Assembly (NCBI RefSeq): GCF_902753875.1
Contig: NZ_CADDTS010000042.1
Coordinates: 1 to 64,000, forward strand
Direction of reading: 5' to 3'
DNA length: 64,000 bases
Source: Acinetobacter bouvetii
GTDB lineage: Bacteria > Pseudomonadota > Gammaproteobacteria > Pseudomonadales > Moraxellaceae
A model generated the notes under the pieces. The model saw nothing but the letters and a program-made list of their open reading frames with translations, had not been told where the DNA came from and did not search any database. Positions 40,685 to 50,173 of the stretch are shown piece after piece; position 1 is the first letter of the stretch, and every line of letters starts with the position of its first letter. Both the position numbers and the translations under genes were made by a program.

Positions 40685-42052
40685 ATGCCCCAACATCAAC
40701 CCTTGGTCAATCAACAAAAACTCTGGAAAACATTTTTTATTTTCCTGTTGCCGCTGATTGTCACCAATATTTTGCAAAACCTGTCTGGAACTATTAATAC
40801 TGTTTTTGTCGGGCAAATGATGGGCGTGAATGCGATTGCCGCTGTTGCCGTATTCTTTCCGATTCTGTTCTGTCTGATGGCTTTTGTGATTGGTTTATCA
40901 GCAGGGGCAACCGTGCTGGTGGGACAAGCCTGGGGCGCGCAAAATATCGAAAAGGTGCGTTGTGTGGTCGGTTCGACCCTATTTATGACGCTGATTGGCG
41001 GCAGCATCATTGCCCTGTTTGGCGTGCTATTTTCCAGACATATTTTGTTGGCCTTGGGTACAGATCCAGAGGTGATGCACCTGTCCTTGCCTTATGTGCA
41101 GTGGATGCTGGCAGGTAGCCCGCTACTGTTTATCTATATTATTTATACCTCGATTTTACGCGGTGTCGGTGACAGTACCACGCCACTGATTGCTTCCGGC
41201 ATGACCATTATCATTGGCTTGTTCGTGACTCCGGTGCTGATTGCCGGTTATTTCGGTTTTCCTAAAATGGGCATTGTCGCTCCTGCAATTGCGACCGCGA
41301 TTGGTTATCTTGCCGTGCTGATCTTTTTGGCTGTGTATTTAAATAAAAAGGATCATCCGCTCAAACCTGACCGCCATCTGTTAACACATATTCGCCATCA
41401 ACCTGAACTGAGTCAAATTATTCTGCGCTTAGGCATTCCTACCGGCATTCAGATGATTACCACTTCAGTTGCGGGGTTAGTTATTGTAGGTCTGGTCAAT
41501 CGCTATGGTTCACACGCCACTGCAGCCTATGGTGCTGTTAATCAGGTATTGAATTACATTCAATTTCCAGCACTTTCCATTTCCATTGCCGCCTCCATTT
41601 TTGCCGCGCAGGCAATTGGCGCCGGCAAATCTGATCTACTGGCCAAAGTCACCCGCACGGCTCTGGGCATGAATATCCTGATTACCGGTATGCTGATTAC
41701 ATTAGGCTATTTGTTTTCAAAATATCTGATGGCACTGTTTATTACCGATGCTGATGTGGTAGTACTGGGTCAGCAATTGCTGTTTATTGTGCTGTGGTCC
41801 ATCCTGTTTTTTGGTGCCAGTGCAATTTTTGCCTCCATCATGCGGGCCAGTGGCACGGTAACAGCACCTATGCTGATTAATATTGTCGCAATTATTGGCA
41901 TTGAAGTGCCTTGTGCCTATCTGTTCAGTCAATGGTGGGGTTTAAAAGGTATTTGGTATGGTTATGCCTTAGCCTTTGTCTGTCTGTGTATTCTACAAGG
42001 TCTGTATTATCAATTGGTCTGGAAGAAAAAAACTGTAAAAGCCTTAATTTAA
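40685..42052 (+). CDS. MATE family multidrug efflux transporter
   Basis: A 455-residue inner-membrane protein with 12 hydrophobic segments in two MATE halves. Typical segments are NLSGTINTVFVGQMMGVNAIAAVAV, GLSAGATVLVGQAWGA and ISIAASIFAAQAIGAG. It should export cationic compounds with sodium or proton antiport; the true substrate is unknown. It follows the aminotransferase by about 120 bases and has its own GACAGG-like ribosome site region. Confidence 0.92.
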   Translation: MPQHQPLVNQQKLWKTFFIFLLPLIVTNILQNLSGTINTVFVGQMMGVNAIAAVAVFFPILFCLMAFVIGLSAGATVLVGQAWGAQNIEKVRCVVGSTLFMTLIGGSIIALFGVLFSRHILLALGTDPEVMHLSLPYVQWMLAGSPLLFIYIIYTSILRGVGDSTTPLIASGMTIIIGLFVTPVLIAGYFGFPKMGIVAPAIATAIGYLAVLIFLAVYLNKKDHPLKPDRHLLTHIRHQPELSQIILRLGIPTGIQMITTSVAGLVIVGLVNRYGSHATAAYGAVNQVLNYIQFPALSISIAASIFAAQAIGAGKSDLLAKVTRTALGMNILITGMLITLGYLFSKYLMALFITDADVVVLGQQLLFIVLWSILFFGASAIFASIMRASGTVTAPMLINIVAIIGIEVPCAYLFSQWWGLKGIWYGYALAFVCLCILQGLYYQLVWKKKTVKALI

Positions 42053-42214
42053 AAAATAGCCGGGCGTTTCAAAAGTGCATGCTAATCGAGATAAATAGCC
42101 TGCAATTGGCTTATCCCATATTCCTTATAAAGATTTAATTTTATCGTATTTTTCAAGTTTTTGATTCCTTGTTATAAATCGGTTGAAAATAAATGATGAT
42201 AACAAGGCAGGATC

Positions 42215-43585
42215 ATGGCTAAACGACAAATTAAACTGGGTGCTTTTATTCCAACCACGTCGCAACATGCAGCAGGCTGGCGTCACCCACAGTCTCGTCC
42301 ACACGATCATCTAAGCATTGATTACGCCATTGAACTGGCAAAAACAGCTGAAAAAGGCTTATTCGATGCCTACTTTCTGGCTGACGGTCTCGCTGTAAAC
42401 TGGAGTCACGGCGCATCCAAACACAAAAGCAGTATTGGCTACAGCGACAAAGTCGTTGGTTTCGAGCCGGTGACCTTATTTGCAGCCATTGCTGCCGTGA
42501 CTAAAAATATTGGTTTTATCGCCACTGCATCCACCACCTATGAAGAACCGTATTTACTGGCTCGTAAATATGCATCCTTAGACCATATCAGCAAAGGTCG
42601 TGCAGCATGGAATGTGGTGACCACCATTTCTACCGATACCGCGCGTAACTTTGGCTTTAGTGCCCATCCGGATGCCAAAGTCCGTTATGAACGCGCCGAC
42701 GAATTTATTAAAGTGACGCAAAAACTGTGGGATTCCTGGGAAGATGATGCGTTTCTTTATGATAAACACAGCGGTCAATTCTTTGATGCCAGCAAACAAC
42801 ATGAACCCTTGCATAGCGGTAAATATTTTAATGTACAAGGTGCATTGAATGTCCCTCGCCCACCACAAGGTTATCCGGTCATTGTACAAGCCGGACAATC
42901 GGAAGATGGCCGTGAACTGGCTGCAAAATACGCCGAAGTGATTTTCACTGCCCAGCAAAGCCTGAGCGATGCTCAAGTCTTCTACCGAGACGTAAAAAGC
43001 CGTTTAGCCAAATATGGCCGCCATGCCGATGACCTGAAAATCATGCCGGGCGTTTCAGTTTTTGTCGCAAAAACCGAACAGGAAGCACAGGAAAAATATC
43101 AGTTATTGAACAGTTTAATTCATCCGGATGTTGGCTTGGGTTTATTGTCCGGTCTGGCAGGCAATATCGATTTATCCCAATTTGATCTGGATGCACCTTT
43201 TCCAAAACTGGACGAGACCGAAATCAATTTTACCAGCCGTCAGCAAATGATGATTGATATTGCACATAAGCATCATTTCACCATTCGTCAGCTGTATGAA
43301 TATATTGCCTCTGCGCGAGGTCACTGGACCCTGATCGGAACGCCGGAACAGGTGGTGGATCAATTGCAACAATGGTTTGAAAATGAAGCTGCCGATGGTT
43401 TCAATGTCTTGCCACCGTCGACTCCGGCAGGCTTGAACGATTTTGTTGAGTTTATTGTGCCGGAACTGCAACGTCGTGACCTGTTCCGTAGCGAATATGA
43501 AGGCACCACCTTACGCGAAAATTTGGGTCTAAAACGTCCCGAAAACCAGTATGCTGTCAAAAGCAAAGTCGCTCAAGCTTCTTAA
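42215..43585 (+). CDS. FMN-dependent LLM monooxygenase (NtaA/SnaA/DszA type)
   Basis: A 456-residue flavin monooxygenase of the luciferase-like superfamily, NtaA/DszA group. It starts KRQIKLGAFIPTTSQHAAGWRHP, with EKGLFDAYFLADGLAV, and RAAWNVVTTISTDTARNFG, the flavin/substrate hallmark. The C-terminal GTPEQVVDQLQQWFENEAADGFNVLPP is also typical. Relatives oxidise organosulfur compounds or chelators using reduced FMN from a partner reductase, none of which is nearby. The orphan ABC ATPase and the decayed sigma-54 activator beside it suggest an old sulfur-scavenging locus. Confidence 0.88.
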   Translation: MAKRQIKLGAFIPTTSQHAAGWRHPQSRPHDHLSIDYAIELAKTAEKGLFDAYFLADGLAVNWSHGASKHKSSIGYSDKVVGFEPVTLFAAIAAVTKNIGFIATASTTYEEPYLLARKYASLDHISKGRAAWNVVTTISTDTARNFGFSAHPDAKVRYERADEFIKVTQKLWDSWEDDAFLYDKHSGQFFDASKQHEPLHSGKYFNVQGALNVPRPPQGYPVIVQAGQSEDGRELAAKYAEVIFTAQQSLSDAQVFYRDVKSRLAKYGRHADDLKIMPGVSVFVAKTEQEAQEKYQLLNSLIHPDVGLGLLSGLAGNIDLSQFDLDAPFPKLDETEINFTSRQQMMIDIAHKHHFTIRQLYEYIASARGHWTLIGTPEQVVDQLQQWFENEAADGFNVLPPSTPAGLNDFVEFIVPELQRRDLFRSEYEGTTLRENLGLKRPENQYAVKSKVAQAS

Positions 43586-43596
43586 GCTATCTACCT

Positions 43597-43625
43597 ACCT
43601 CCTTTGCAAAAAGGAGGTTTTTTTA
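43597..43625 (+). terminator. Terminator of the monooxygenase gene
   Basis: A 9-base stem (ACCTCCTTT / AAAGGAGGT, loop GCAA) followed by seven T, ten or so bases after the stop codon. Confidence 0.9.
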
Positions 43626-43730
43626 GATAAATTTTTTGCGATTGATTAATCAAGAAAAGAGCTGCTTGTGAAACGCCTCAACTGCTAGCCATTCCTCATG
43701 GATAGCAGGCTTTTAATTTACAGATTTGTA

Positions 43731-44552
43731 TTACCAGGCAAACTGATAATCGGCAAACTGTTTTGGTTTGGAATTAATGAGCTGGTCTTTGAATGGATCG
43801 CTAAAATCCAGCAGGATATTATTTTTAATATTGGTCAAACGTACATCTTCACGCTTGCGCGGATGAGCGACTGGCACCGTGACAATCCGTTTGATCCGTC
43901 CCGGATGTGGCTGCATCACCACCACACGATCACCTAGAAATACCGCTTCTTCCACATCATGGGTGACAATAATCATGGTGATTTTTTCAGCCTGCCATAT
44001 ACGCTGTAATTCATCTTGCAGGTTCTGACGGGTCAAGGCATCCAGAGCGCCAAAAGGTTCATCTAGCAATAAAATTTGTGGACGATTAACCAGACTGCGG
44101 GCAATGGCCACACGCTGGTTCATGCCTCCGGACAGCTGCGATGGATAGGCATCTTTAAACTTGGTCAGCTTGACCAGTTCCAGATGCTCATCAATCAAAA
44201 TATCTTCTTCGGCACGGCTCAGTTCGCTTTGATGCAAGGCCACACGAATATTTTCTTTGACACTGAGCCATGGAAATAAACGGTGATCCTGAAAGACGAT
44301 GCCGCGGTTCAGACTGGTTCCCGAAACCGGTTCACCATCAACCAGAATTCGCCCCTGATACTGGTTTTCCAGCCCGACCAGCAAGCGTAACAGTGTCGAT
44401 TTACCACAGCCGCTGCTACCGACAATACTAATAAACTCTCCCGGTTGAATGTCGAGGCTAATATCTTCTAAAACCTTAAGATCCTGATTATTCTGACTTG
44501 GATAACTCTTGTTTAATTGCTGAATAGATACAGCACCTGAATGATCGGTCAT
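43731..44552 (-). CDS. ABC transporter ATP-binding protein (SsuB/TauB type)
   Basis: A 273-residue ABC ATPase: Walker A GSSGCGKST, Q-loop FQDHRLF, signature LSGGMNQR, Walker B ILLLDEPFGALD, switch VTHDVEEA. The VFQDHRLFPWLSVKENIRVAL form marks the nitrate/sulfonate/taurine importer group. I use ATG 44552 (MTDHSGAV), with GGGAA nine bases upstream. Only the ATPase is present: no permease or binding protein lies within the window, and the next gene upstream is a TOBE protein. It may serve a transporter elsewhere or be a leftover. Confidence 0.88.
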   Translation of the reverse strand: MTDHSGAVSIQQLNKSYPSQNNQDLKVLEDISLDIQPGEFISIVGSSGCGKSTLLRLLVGLENQYQGRILVDGEPVSGTSLNRGIVFQDHRLFPWLSVKENIRVALHQSELSRAEEDILIDEHLELVKLTKFKDAYPSQLSGGMNQRVAIARSLVNRPQILLLDEPFGALDALTRQNLQDELQRIWQAEKITMIIVTHDVEEAVFLGDRVVVMQPHPGRIKRIVTVPVAHPRKREDVRLTNIKNNILLDFSDPFKDQLINSKPKQFADYQFAW

Positions 44553-44584
44553 GGTCGAATTCCCTTGTTTAAGCAAGCTGCTGA

Positions 44585-44800
44585 TTAAAGTTTGGCCAAT
44601 GAAACTTCGGTCGACTTAATCAGTACCACCACTTCAGAACCGACTTTTAAATCCAGATCTTTGACAGATCGTGTACTAATAATAGAGGTAAAAATACCGG
44701 CTTTGGTTTCTACATTAACCTCAGAAACAACGCTACCTTCTACGACTTCTTGAATAACGCCTTTAAATTGGTTACGGACATTAACGGATGTGATTGTCAT
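44585..44800 (-). CDS. TOBE (molbindin-like) protein
   Basis: A 71-residue protein made of one TOBE/Mop domain (SVNVRNQFKGVIQEVVEGSVVSEVNVETKAG to VGSEVVVLIKSTEVSLAKL). Such small proteins bind molybdate or similar oxyanions, or act as regulatory modules. It lies 32 bases before the ABC ATPase on the same strand and is likely cotranscribed. That pairing could tie oxyanion sensing to the transporter, an inference from position only. Confidence 0.8.
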   Translation of the reverse strand: MTITSVNVRNQFKGVIQEVVEGSVVSEVNVETKAGIFTSIISTRSVKDLDLKVGSEVVVLIKSTEVSLAKL

Positions 44801-45027
44801 TATAATTACTCTGTTGTTTATAATATCTTCAATATAAAGTACTTTAAGCAGATTATTTATCTTGATTTAATATTTAGTTATCGCTGCTGTATTTATCTTT
44901 TATTCAGATAAATATTTTCTTTTATACCTTATAGACCAGACTGATCATCAAATACCGATTTATTATTTATCTTTTAAATTTAATTCTTTCATGATGACTA
45001 GCATTTTAATATATAGCAATAAAAATC

Positions 45028-45619
45028 ATGACAATACTGAAGCATCTCTATATGAGTCCGACACGGCATGCTGAAAAAGCCGCCGCCACGTTATAACGAC
45101 ACCTTCTCCAAGGTTTTGCTGGAGCGTATTTAGCAGATTGCAGCTAGTGAAGCCAACACTTTGATAATTGGAGAAACCCGTACAGAAAAAGAACATGTTG
45201 TCCGTCAAATTCATACCTTGAGCCACTGTGCCAAAGCGCCTTTTTTTCCGGTACGATTGATACCCGGATTGGCTGGCTTGAAGTGGCGCATAACGGCACG
45301 CTATTTTTATTCGAACCTGCAAAATAATACGCCTTATCTTGGCCAGCGTAGCCCCGCAATCGAGCCGAAAAATGGCTTCTCTTTCAACTCAAGTATTCAC
45401 AATATTCAGGATGCCGAGCAGCTTTTACAATTGAATTTTCACCGGCTATTTCAGGCTGCACAGCAGCTCCCTGAACTAAATATCAATGAACTGATTGAAG
45501 CACATTTCATTCGTAGCGCCTATGAATACTGCCAGTATAATCAAGTTCATACCGCACGCCTCTTAGGCGTAACCCGCAATGTCATCCGTACTTGCTTATT
45601 AAAATATGGCCTGCTTTAA
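45028..45619 (+). pseudogene. Decayed sigma-54-dependent activator (SfnR-like)
   Basis: The region encodes pieces of an enhancer-binding protein in several frames. An ATG at 45028 gives MTILKHLYMSPTRHAEKAAATL then a stop; another frame gives YNDTFSKVLLERI, a TAG, and NTLIIGETRTEKEHVVRQIHTLS, a mutated Walker A (normally GETGTGKE). A further shifted frame gives GWLEVAHNGTLFLFE (normally GGTLFLDE), and the end (about 45480-45619) keeps a Fis-type helix-turn-helix (EYCQYNQVHTARLLGVTRNVIRTCLLKYG). Large parts of the AAA+ domain are deleted. Sulfur-starvation activators such as SfnR have this make-up. It is certainly non-functional as an activator. Confidence 0.8.
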
Positions 45620-45981
45620 TCGCTTTTAAATTATTTTTATTAAAATAGTAGATTGATCCATTAAAAATAATGATATTTAATTTTAATATATACCTATTAT
45701 TTTAAACAATTAAACCAGATTAAATATATAAACCATAAAAAATTCAATTTAAGTTTATTTTTTATATGCAAATAAGATAACAATATTATTTCTTCTTTCA
45801 CTTTAAAATGATCATTAAAAGCAAAAAAATTCCGCCCCGTACCAAAACATAAGTATTCATTGGCTGAATGAATGGGAAATCATGAAATACTTGGATAAAG
45901 CACCACATAATCGATGCCCAACTCTTCCAAACCGCCATTTAAACCCTGAGCATTCGTTTCAAAAGGCAATCATCAGAGCAT
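45620..45981. other. AT-rich intergenic region with a short gene scrap
   Basis: About 360 AT-rich bases. On the minus strand 45891-45957 reads ETNAQGLNGGLEELGIDYVVLYPSIS then a stop, which looks like a fragment of an enzyme but is too short to assign. An ATTCATT/AATGAAT inverted repeat lies at about 45855. Otherwise I see nothing. Confidence 0.35.
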
Positions 45982-46008
45982 AAAAAACCCGCTTGATGCG
46001 GGTTTTTT
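45982..46008. terminator. Bidirectional intrinsic terminator
   Basis: An 11-base perfect stem (AAAAAACCCGC / GCGGGTTTTTT, loop TTGAT) directly after the SDR gene, which ends at 46022 on the minus strand. Confidence 0.92.
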
Positions 46009-46021
46009 AAAATTAATACGA

Positions 46022-46870
46022 CTAAGAAGTCTGATTGCTTTTATTGCTCAATTTGGTCGCAAACGCCGTCACTTTTTGATAGCCGGTCGGCAAAATACGC
46101 TGAATGAGATCCAGCGTTTTTGCATCGTTACCAATCAATAGACGACGCTTGTCTTTTTGCACCGCTTCTAAAATTTGGCGCGCCGCTTCTTCAGGTGGGC
46201 AGCGTAATAATTTGTTGAATGACTTGGCCGATTTTTCCGGATGCATGCCTAAAGTCCGGATACTGTCATTCATTTTGGCTGCATTGGCAATATTGGTACG
46301 GATACCACCCGGATGAACACATAATGCACTCACACCGCAATCTTCCAGATCCAGCTCCTGACGCAAGGATTCGGTAAAACCGCGCACTGCAAACTTGGTC
46401 GCATTATAAGCCGACTGAGTCGGTTGAGCGGTTAAACCGAACAGACTGGAAATATTGATGATATGACCTTCACCCGACTGCTTGATTAAAGGCAAAAATT
46501 CTTTGGTGCCATAGACCACACCCCAGAAGTTGATATTCACAATCCATTCCAGTTCTTCGTAAGAAGCGCCTTCTACTGTTGAACCTAGTGCAACGCCGGC
46601 ATTATTAAAAATCATATTCACTGAACCATGATTTTGTACCGTTTCAGCAGCCCAGGCACGAACTTCTTCTACATGAGCCACATTCACTTTTTTCGTAGTT
46701 ACCCGTACATTGCTGTCTTTGACCAGCTCAACGGTGTTTGCCAAACCTTGTTCATTCACATCACTCAAAGACAAATGACAACCTTGTTTAGCCAAAAGTA
46801 CGGCCAATTGTTGTCCAATACCCGAACCCGCGCCGGTAATTGCTGCGACTTTATTTTTAAAATTTTTCAT
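46022..46870 (-). CDS. Short-chain dehydrogenase/reductase
   Basis: A 282-residue SDR of the classical type. The cofactor motif is TGAGSGIG (TGxxxGIG), then NNAG, the catalytic Ser in NISSLFG and the YNATK pair (YxxxK). I use ATG 46870, with AAGG seven bases upstream; a TTG two codons earlier is unlikely. It is divergent from a TetR regulator with an operator-like palindrome over its promoter. Substrate unknown; long-chain or hydrophobic alcohols are plausible for this group. Confidence 0.88.
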   Translation of the reverse strand: MKNFKNKVAAITGAGSGIGQQLAVLLAKQGCHLSLSDVNEQGLANTVELVKDSNVRVTTKKVNVAHVEEVRAWAAETVQNHGSVNMIFNNAGVALGSTVEGASYEELEWIVNINFWGVVYGTKEFLPLIKQSGEGHIINISSLFGLTAQPTQSAYNATKFAVRGFTESLRQELDLEDCGVSALCVHPGGIRTNIANAAKMNDSIRTLGMHPEKSAKSFNKLLRCPPEEAARQILEAVQKDKRRLLIGNDAKTLDLIQRILPTGYQKVTAFATKLSNKSNQTS

Positions 46871-46955
46871 GACCAATCCTTATTCAGTTTGCTAGCTCAC
46901 CCATCTCATCCTATGCATTGTTTTTCTGTGATGCTGATGAGTCGTTGACTCCTTC

Positions 46956-46984
46956 AATATAATTTTGACAATAATCATTGTCAA
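46956..46984 (-). promoter_or_regulatory. SDR promoter with overlapping palindromic operator
   Basis: On the minus strand: perfect -35 TTGACA (46979-46984), 17-base spacer, -10 TATATT (46956-46961). The spacer and -35 are covered by an 8-base inverted repeat (TTGACAAT / ATTGTCAA, 46965-46984, spacer AATC). A repressor bound there would block the promoter; the divergent TetR gene at 47104 is the obvious candidate. Confidence 0.75.
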
Positions 46985-47103
46985 TATAATATCCGATGAA
47001 TCCTGTCTGGAAAAAACCGTTCAGCTTTGTTCTGGCATAGGTCTGAGCTTAAATTGTTGTTAATATAGGACAAAACCGATCATTCAATTGGCACACGACA
47101 TTT

Positions 47104-47817
47104 ATGACTGCACAGCGCGAAACTATTGAAGAAAAACAAAAAAAATCGTCTAAAACCAAAGAACGTCAATTTAAAGGCTTGTCTTTAACTGAACGTAAAC
47201 AGGCACGCCGTGAAAAACTGATTGAAGCCGGTATTGAAGCCTATGGTACACATGGTTTTTTTGCGGTCACAGTCAAAGACATTTGTAATGAAGCCAAACT
47301 AACCGAGCGCTATTTTTATGAATCCTTTAAGAAAAGCGAAGATCTGTTTCAAACCATCTTTTTAAAGCTGATTGACCAGTTACAACACAACGTCATGCAA
47401 GCCATCATGCAGGCTTCCACCGACCCAAAAAAAATGATTGAAGACGGCTTAACAGCGCTGCTCACCACCCTCAAAGAAAATCCGCATATGGCGCGGATTA
47501 TCTATATTGATGCCATGCTGGTGCAAGAACTGCATAATCAAGCTACTATTCATGAAACCATGACGCGTTTTGATCGGATGATTCAGGCTTTTGTCATGCT
47601 GATGATGCCTCATCTCGACCGCTCGGAACATGAAATTTCTTTAGTCGCCACCGGGTTAAATGGTTACGTGACCCAAATTGCCATTCGCTGGGTCGTCAAC
47701 GATTTCAACCAGTCCATGGAAGATGTTTTATCTTCTTGCAGTATCGTATTTTTGTCTCTGCTGAATACTTTTTCAGAAAAAGAAAAAAAAATTAAAAAAG
47801 AAGACTCATCGTTATGA
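47104..47817 (+). CDS. TetR/AcrR family transcriptional regulator
   Basis: A 237-residue TetR protein with an unusually long basic N-terminal extension (EEKQKKSSKTKERQFKGLSLTERKQARREKL) before the helix-turn-helix (about 40-88: AYGTHGFFAVTVKDICNEAKLTERYFYESFKKSEDLF). The C terminus is Lys/Glu-rich. It faces the SDR gene and probably controls it through the palindrome at 46965-46984. Confidence 0.88.
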   Translation: MTAQRETIEEKQKKSSKTKERQFKGLSLTERKQARREKLIEAGIEAYGTHGFFAVTVKDICNEAKLTERYFYESFKKSEDLFQTIFLKLIDQLQHNVMQAIMQASTDPKKMIEDGLTALLTTLKENPHMARIIYIDAMLVQELHNQATIHETMTRFDRMIQAFVMLMMPHLDRSEHEISLVATGLNGYVTQIAIRWVVNDFNQSMEDVLSSCSIVFLSLLNTFSEKEKKIKKEDSSL

Positions 47818-47968
47818 ATAGGCTGAAATATTTACAAGACATTGAATTAAATATATTTATATGACTGATTTTTTTAAATTCTTAAATGAATGTCATAAAA
47901 ATTGTCACAATTGTTTGCGAAAATCGGCAGATAGCCCTTTTCTGCAATGATACTGTCATAATAAATCT

Positions 47969-47986
47969 TTGTAATAAGCCTGTCAT
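47969..47986 (+). promoter_or_regulatory. Pho box upstream of phoB
   Basis: An 18-base site with two TGTnA-type repeats 11 bases apart (TTGTAAT and CTGTCAT) matches the E. coli Pho box at 14 of 18 positions. It lies about 45 bases before the phoB start. Two further TGTCAT half-sites occur at 47891 and 47954. Autoregulation of phoBR by phosphate starvation is expected. Confidence 0.6.
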
Positions 47987-48031
47987 AAATACAAAACGGC
48001 CCACCGTTACCATCAAATAGGATATTGCGTT

Positions 48032-48742
48032 GTGAAAGATGACTATATATTAATCGTCGATGACGAACTTCCCATTCGAGAGATGATTCATACTTCTTTA
48101 GATATGGCAGGCTTTCAGTGCTTACAGGCTGAAGATGCAAAACAAGCCCACCAAATGATTGTGGATCAACGTCCTGCGCTTATTTTATTGGATTGGATGT
48201 TACCCGGTGGCGTTAGCGGAGTGGATCTGTGCCGCCGCCTGAAACGCGATGAAACCCTGTCTGAAATCCCAGTGATTATGCTGACGGCTCGCGGTGAAGA
48301 AGATCATAAAGTTCAAGGCCTGGATGCCGGTGCCGATGACTACATGACCAAACCTTTTTCTACCCGCGAACTGGTTTCACGTATTAAAGCTGTGTTACGC
48401 CGTGCCAATGCCTTAAGTGGCGAAAAAACCATTGATGCCAATGGTCTGGTGCTGGATCCAGTGAGCCAACGGGTAAGTCATGGTCAAAATATTTTAGATA
48501 TGGGACCGACTGAATACCGTTTACTGGCCTTTTTCATGACTCATCCGGAACGTGCCTATACGCGCGCTCAATTGCTGGATCAGGTCTGGGGTGGTAACGT
48601 ATACATTGAAGACCGTACCATTGATGTCCATATCCGTCGTTTGCGTAAAGTGCTGGAACCTTTTGGGGCAGACCGTTATGTACAGACAGTCCGTGGCACA
48701 GGTTATCGTTTCTCAACCCGCGCAGATGTCGCATTAGGCTAG
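48032..48742 (+). CDS. phoB: Phosphate regulon response regulator PhoB
   Basis: A 236-residue OmpR-type response regulator. The receiver domain (1-120) has DDE at 10-12, phosphorylated Asp54 in LLDWMLPG, Thr in MLTARGEE and Lys in TKPF; the winged helix follows (about 140-230, [16 protein letters not shown] and VRGTGYRFS). The [19 protein letters not shown] form is typical of PhoB. The start is GTG 48032, with AGGAT upstream. phoR follows after 25 bases. Confidence 0.95.
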   Translation: MKDDYILIVDDELPIREMIHTSLDMAGFQCLQAEDAKQAHQMIVDQRPALILLDWMLPGGVSGVDLCRRLKRDETLSEIPVIMLTARGEEDHKVQGLDAGADDYMTKPFSTRELVSRIKAVLRRANALSGEKTIDANGLVLDPVSQRVSHGQNILDMGPTEYRLLAFFMTHPERAYTRAQLLDQVWGGNVYIEDRTIDVHIRRLRKVLEPFGADRYVQTVRGTGYRFSTRADVALG

Positions 48743-48767
48743 TCGTTTTCTAGGTAAATCTTGTTTT

Positions 48768-50126
48768 ATGTATGAACCCTACCCCGTCCCTGAACTTGCA
48801 CGAGAACATAAACGATTCCGCTACAGCAGTTTATGGACTTTTGCCAAACAAGATTTACGTCTGCTGGCCTTTTTACTGCTGATTGCAGCGTTAATTGGCT
48901 TGGGGGTTGGGTATTTCTGGATTTTTATTTTAATTGCCTTTAGCGTGTTCTTTGCCTTGCAACTGCGTTCACTGTATCTGGTCAATGAATGGATTTCCAA
49001 CCGTCCTTACGATGTCCCGCCCAATCTGGATGGCATCTGGGGCGCATTACTGTTTAATGTCTATCGTGCCCAGCGTCAGGAACGGATTGTTCAGGCAGAA
49101 ATGGTCGGCCTGATTGATCGGGCGCAATCTTCACTGGTGGCGCTGGCGGAAGCGGTGGTGCTGATTGATGAACTGCATCAGATTGAATGGTGGAATCCGG
49201 CCGCTGAAAAACTACTGGGCATTCAACCTCTAGACCGAGGCCGCAATATTTTAACCATTTTGCGTCAGCCCAGTTTTATTGAATATTTCAACAATATTGA
49301 TCAGGCTCCCGATGGCCTGAAAATGAAATCTTCCGCCTTTGAAGACCATTATGTCCAAGTCAAAATGACCCGCTTTGGCGGTGAAAGCCGCCTGTTGGTG
49401 GCCTATGACGTAACCCGGATGCATAATCTGGAACAGATGCGCAAAGACTTCGTCGACAATATTTCCCACGAATTGCGCACCCCGCTTACCGTCCTCAGTG
49501 GCTATATTGAAACTTTTACCGATCAGGAAGAGTTAAATCCACGTTGGAAACGTGCTTTCGATCAAATGCAGGCACAAACCAAACGCATGAATGCGCTGGT
49601 GAATGATCTATTGCTGTTGTCGCGTCTGGAAAATGACAAAAAAATTGCTAAAAATCAGATCATTGAAATGCCAAGTTTAATGAATCAGCTGTTTGATGAT
49701 GCTCAGGCTTATAACGTGGACTACCACCATACCCTGAATCTGGATATTGACAGCCATTGTGACCTGATCGGCTCGGACATGGAGCTGGCCAGTGCCTTTA
49801 GCAACCTGATTACCAATGCCATCAAATACACCCCTAAAGGTGGCACCATTACCATGGGCTGGCATGATGATGGCGAACACGGCATCTTTACCGTGCAGGA
49901 TACCGGCATCGGCATTGACCCTAAACATCTGCCGCGCCTAACTGAACGGTTCTATCGTGTTGATAGCGCGCGTAGCCGGCAAACTGGCGGCACCGGTCTG
50001 GGTCTGGCCATTGTCAAACATGTGTTGATGCAACACGGCGCACATCTGGAAATTGAATCCAAAGAAAATCAAGGCTCGACCTTTAAAGTGATTTTCCCCA
50101 AAGAACGTCTTTACAAGCTAAGCTAG
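48768..50126 (+). CDS. phoR: Phosphate regulon sensor kinase PhoR
   Basis: A 452-residue inner-membrane histidine kinase. Two N-terminal membrane segments (about 30-67), a PAS domain (about 115-215), a HisKA domain with His234 in DNISHELRTPLTVLSGY, and HATPase (NLITNAIKYTP, DTGIGID, GTGLGLAI). No large periplasmic sensor is present, as in PhoR, which senses phosphate through the Pst system. Cotranscribed with phoB. Confidence 0.95.
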   Translation: MYEPYPVPELAREHKRFRYSSLWTFAKQDLRLLAFLLLIAALIGLGVGYFWIFILIAFSVFFALQLRSLYLVNEWISNRPYDVPPNLDGIWGALLFNVYRAQRQERIVQAEMVGLIDRAQSSLVALAEAVVLIDELHQIEWWNPAAEKLLGIQPLDRGRNILTILRQPSFIEYFNNIDQAPDGLKMKSSAFEDHYVQVKMTRFGGESRLLVAYDVTRMHNLEQMRKDFVDNISHELRTPLTVLSGYIETFTDQEELNPRWKRAFDQMQAQTKRMNALVNDLLLLSRLENDKKIAKNQIIEMPSLMNQLFDDAQAYNVDYHHTLNLDIDSHCDLIGSDMELASAFSNLITNAIKYTPKGGTITMGWHDDGEHGIFTVQDTGIGIDPKHLPRLTERFYRVDSARSRQTGGTGLGLAIVKHVLMQHGAHLEIESKENQGSTFKVIFPKERLYKLS

Positions 50127-50173
50127 TCATATGCGCTATCTCATCCTTGTTGTGTAAACCCAACAGCATAAAA

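Noticed and set aside
47874..48140. 88-residue minus-strand frame overlapping the phoB start
   Set aside because: It runs antisense through the phoB promoter and coding region, has no ribosome site or family resemblance, and phoB is certain.
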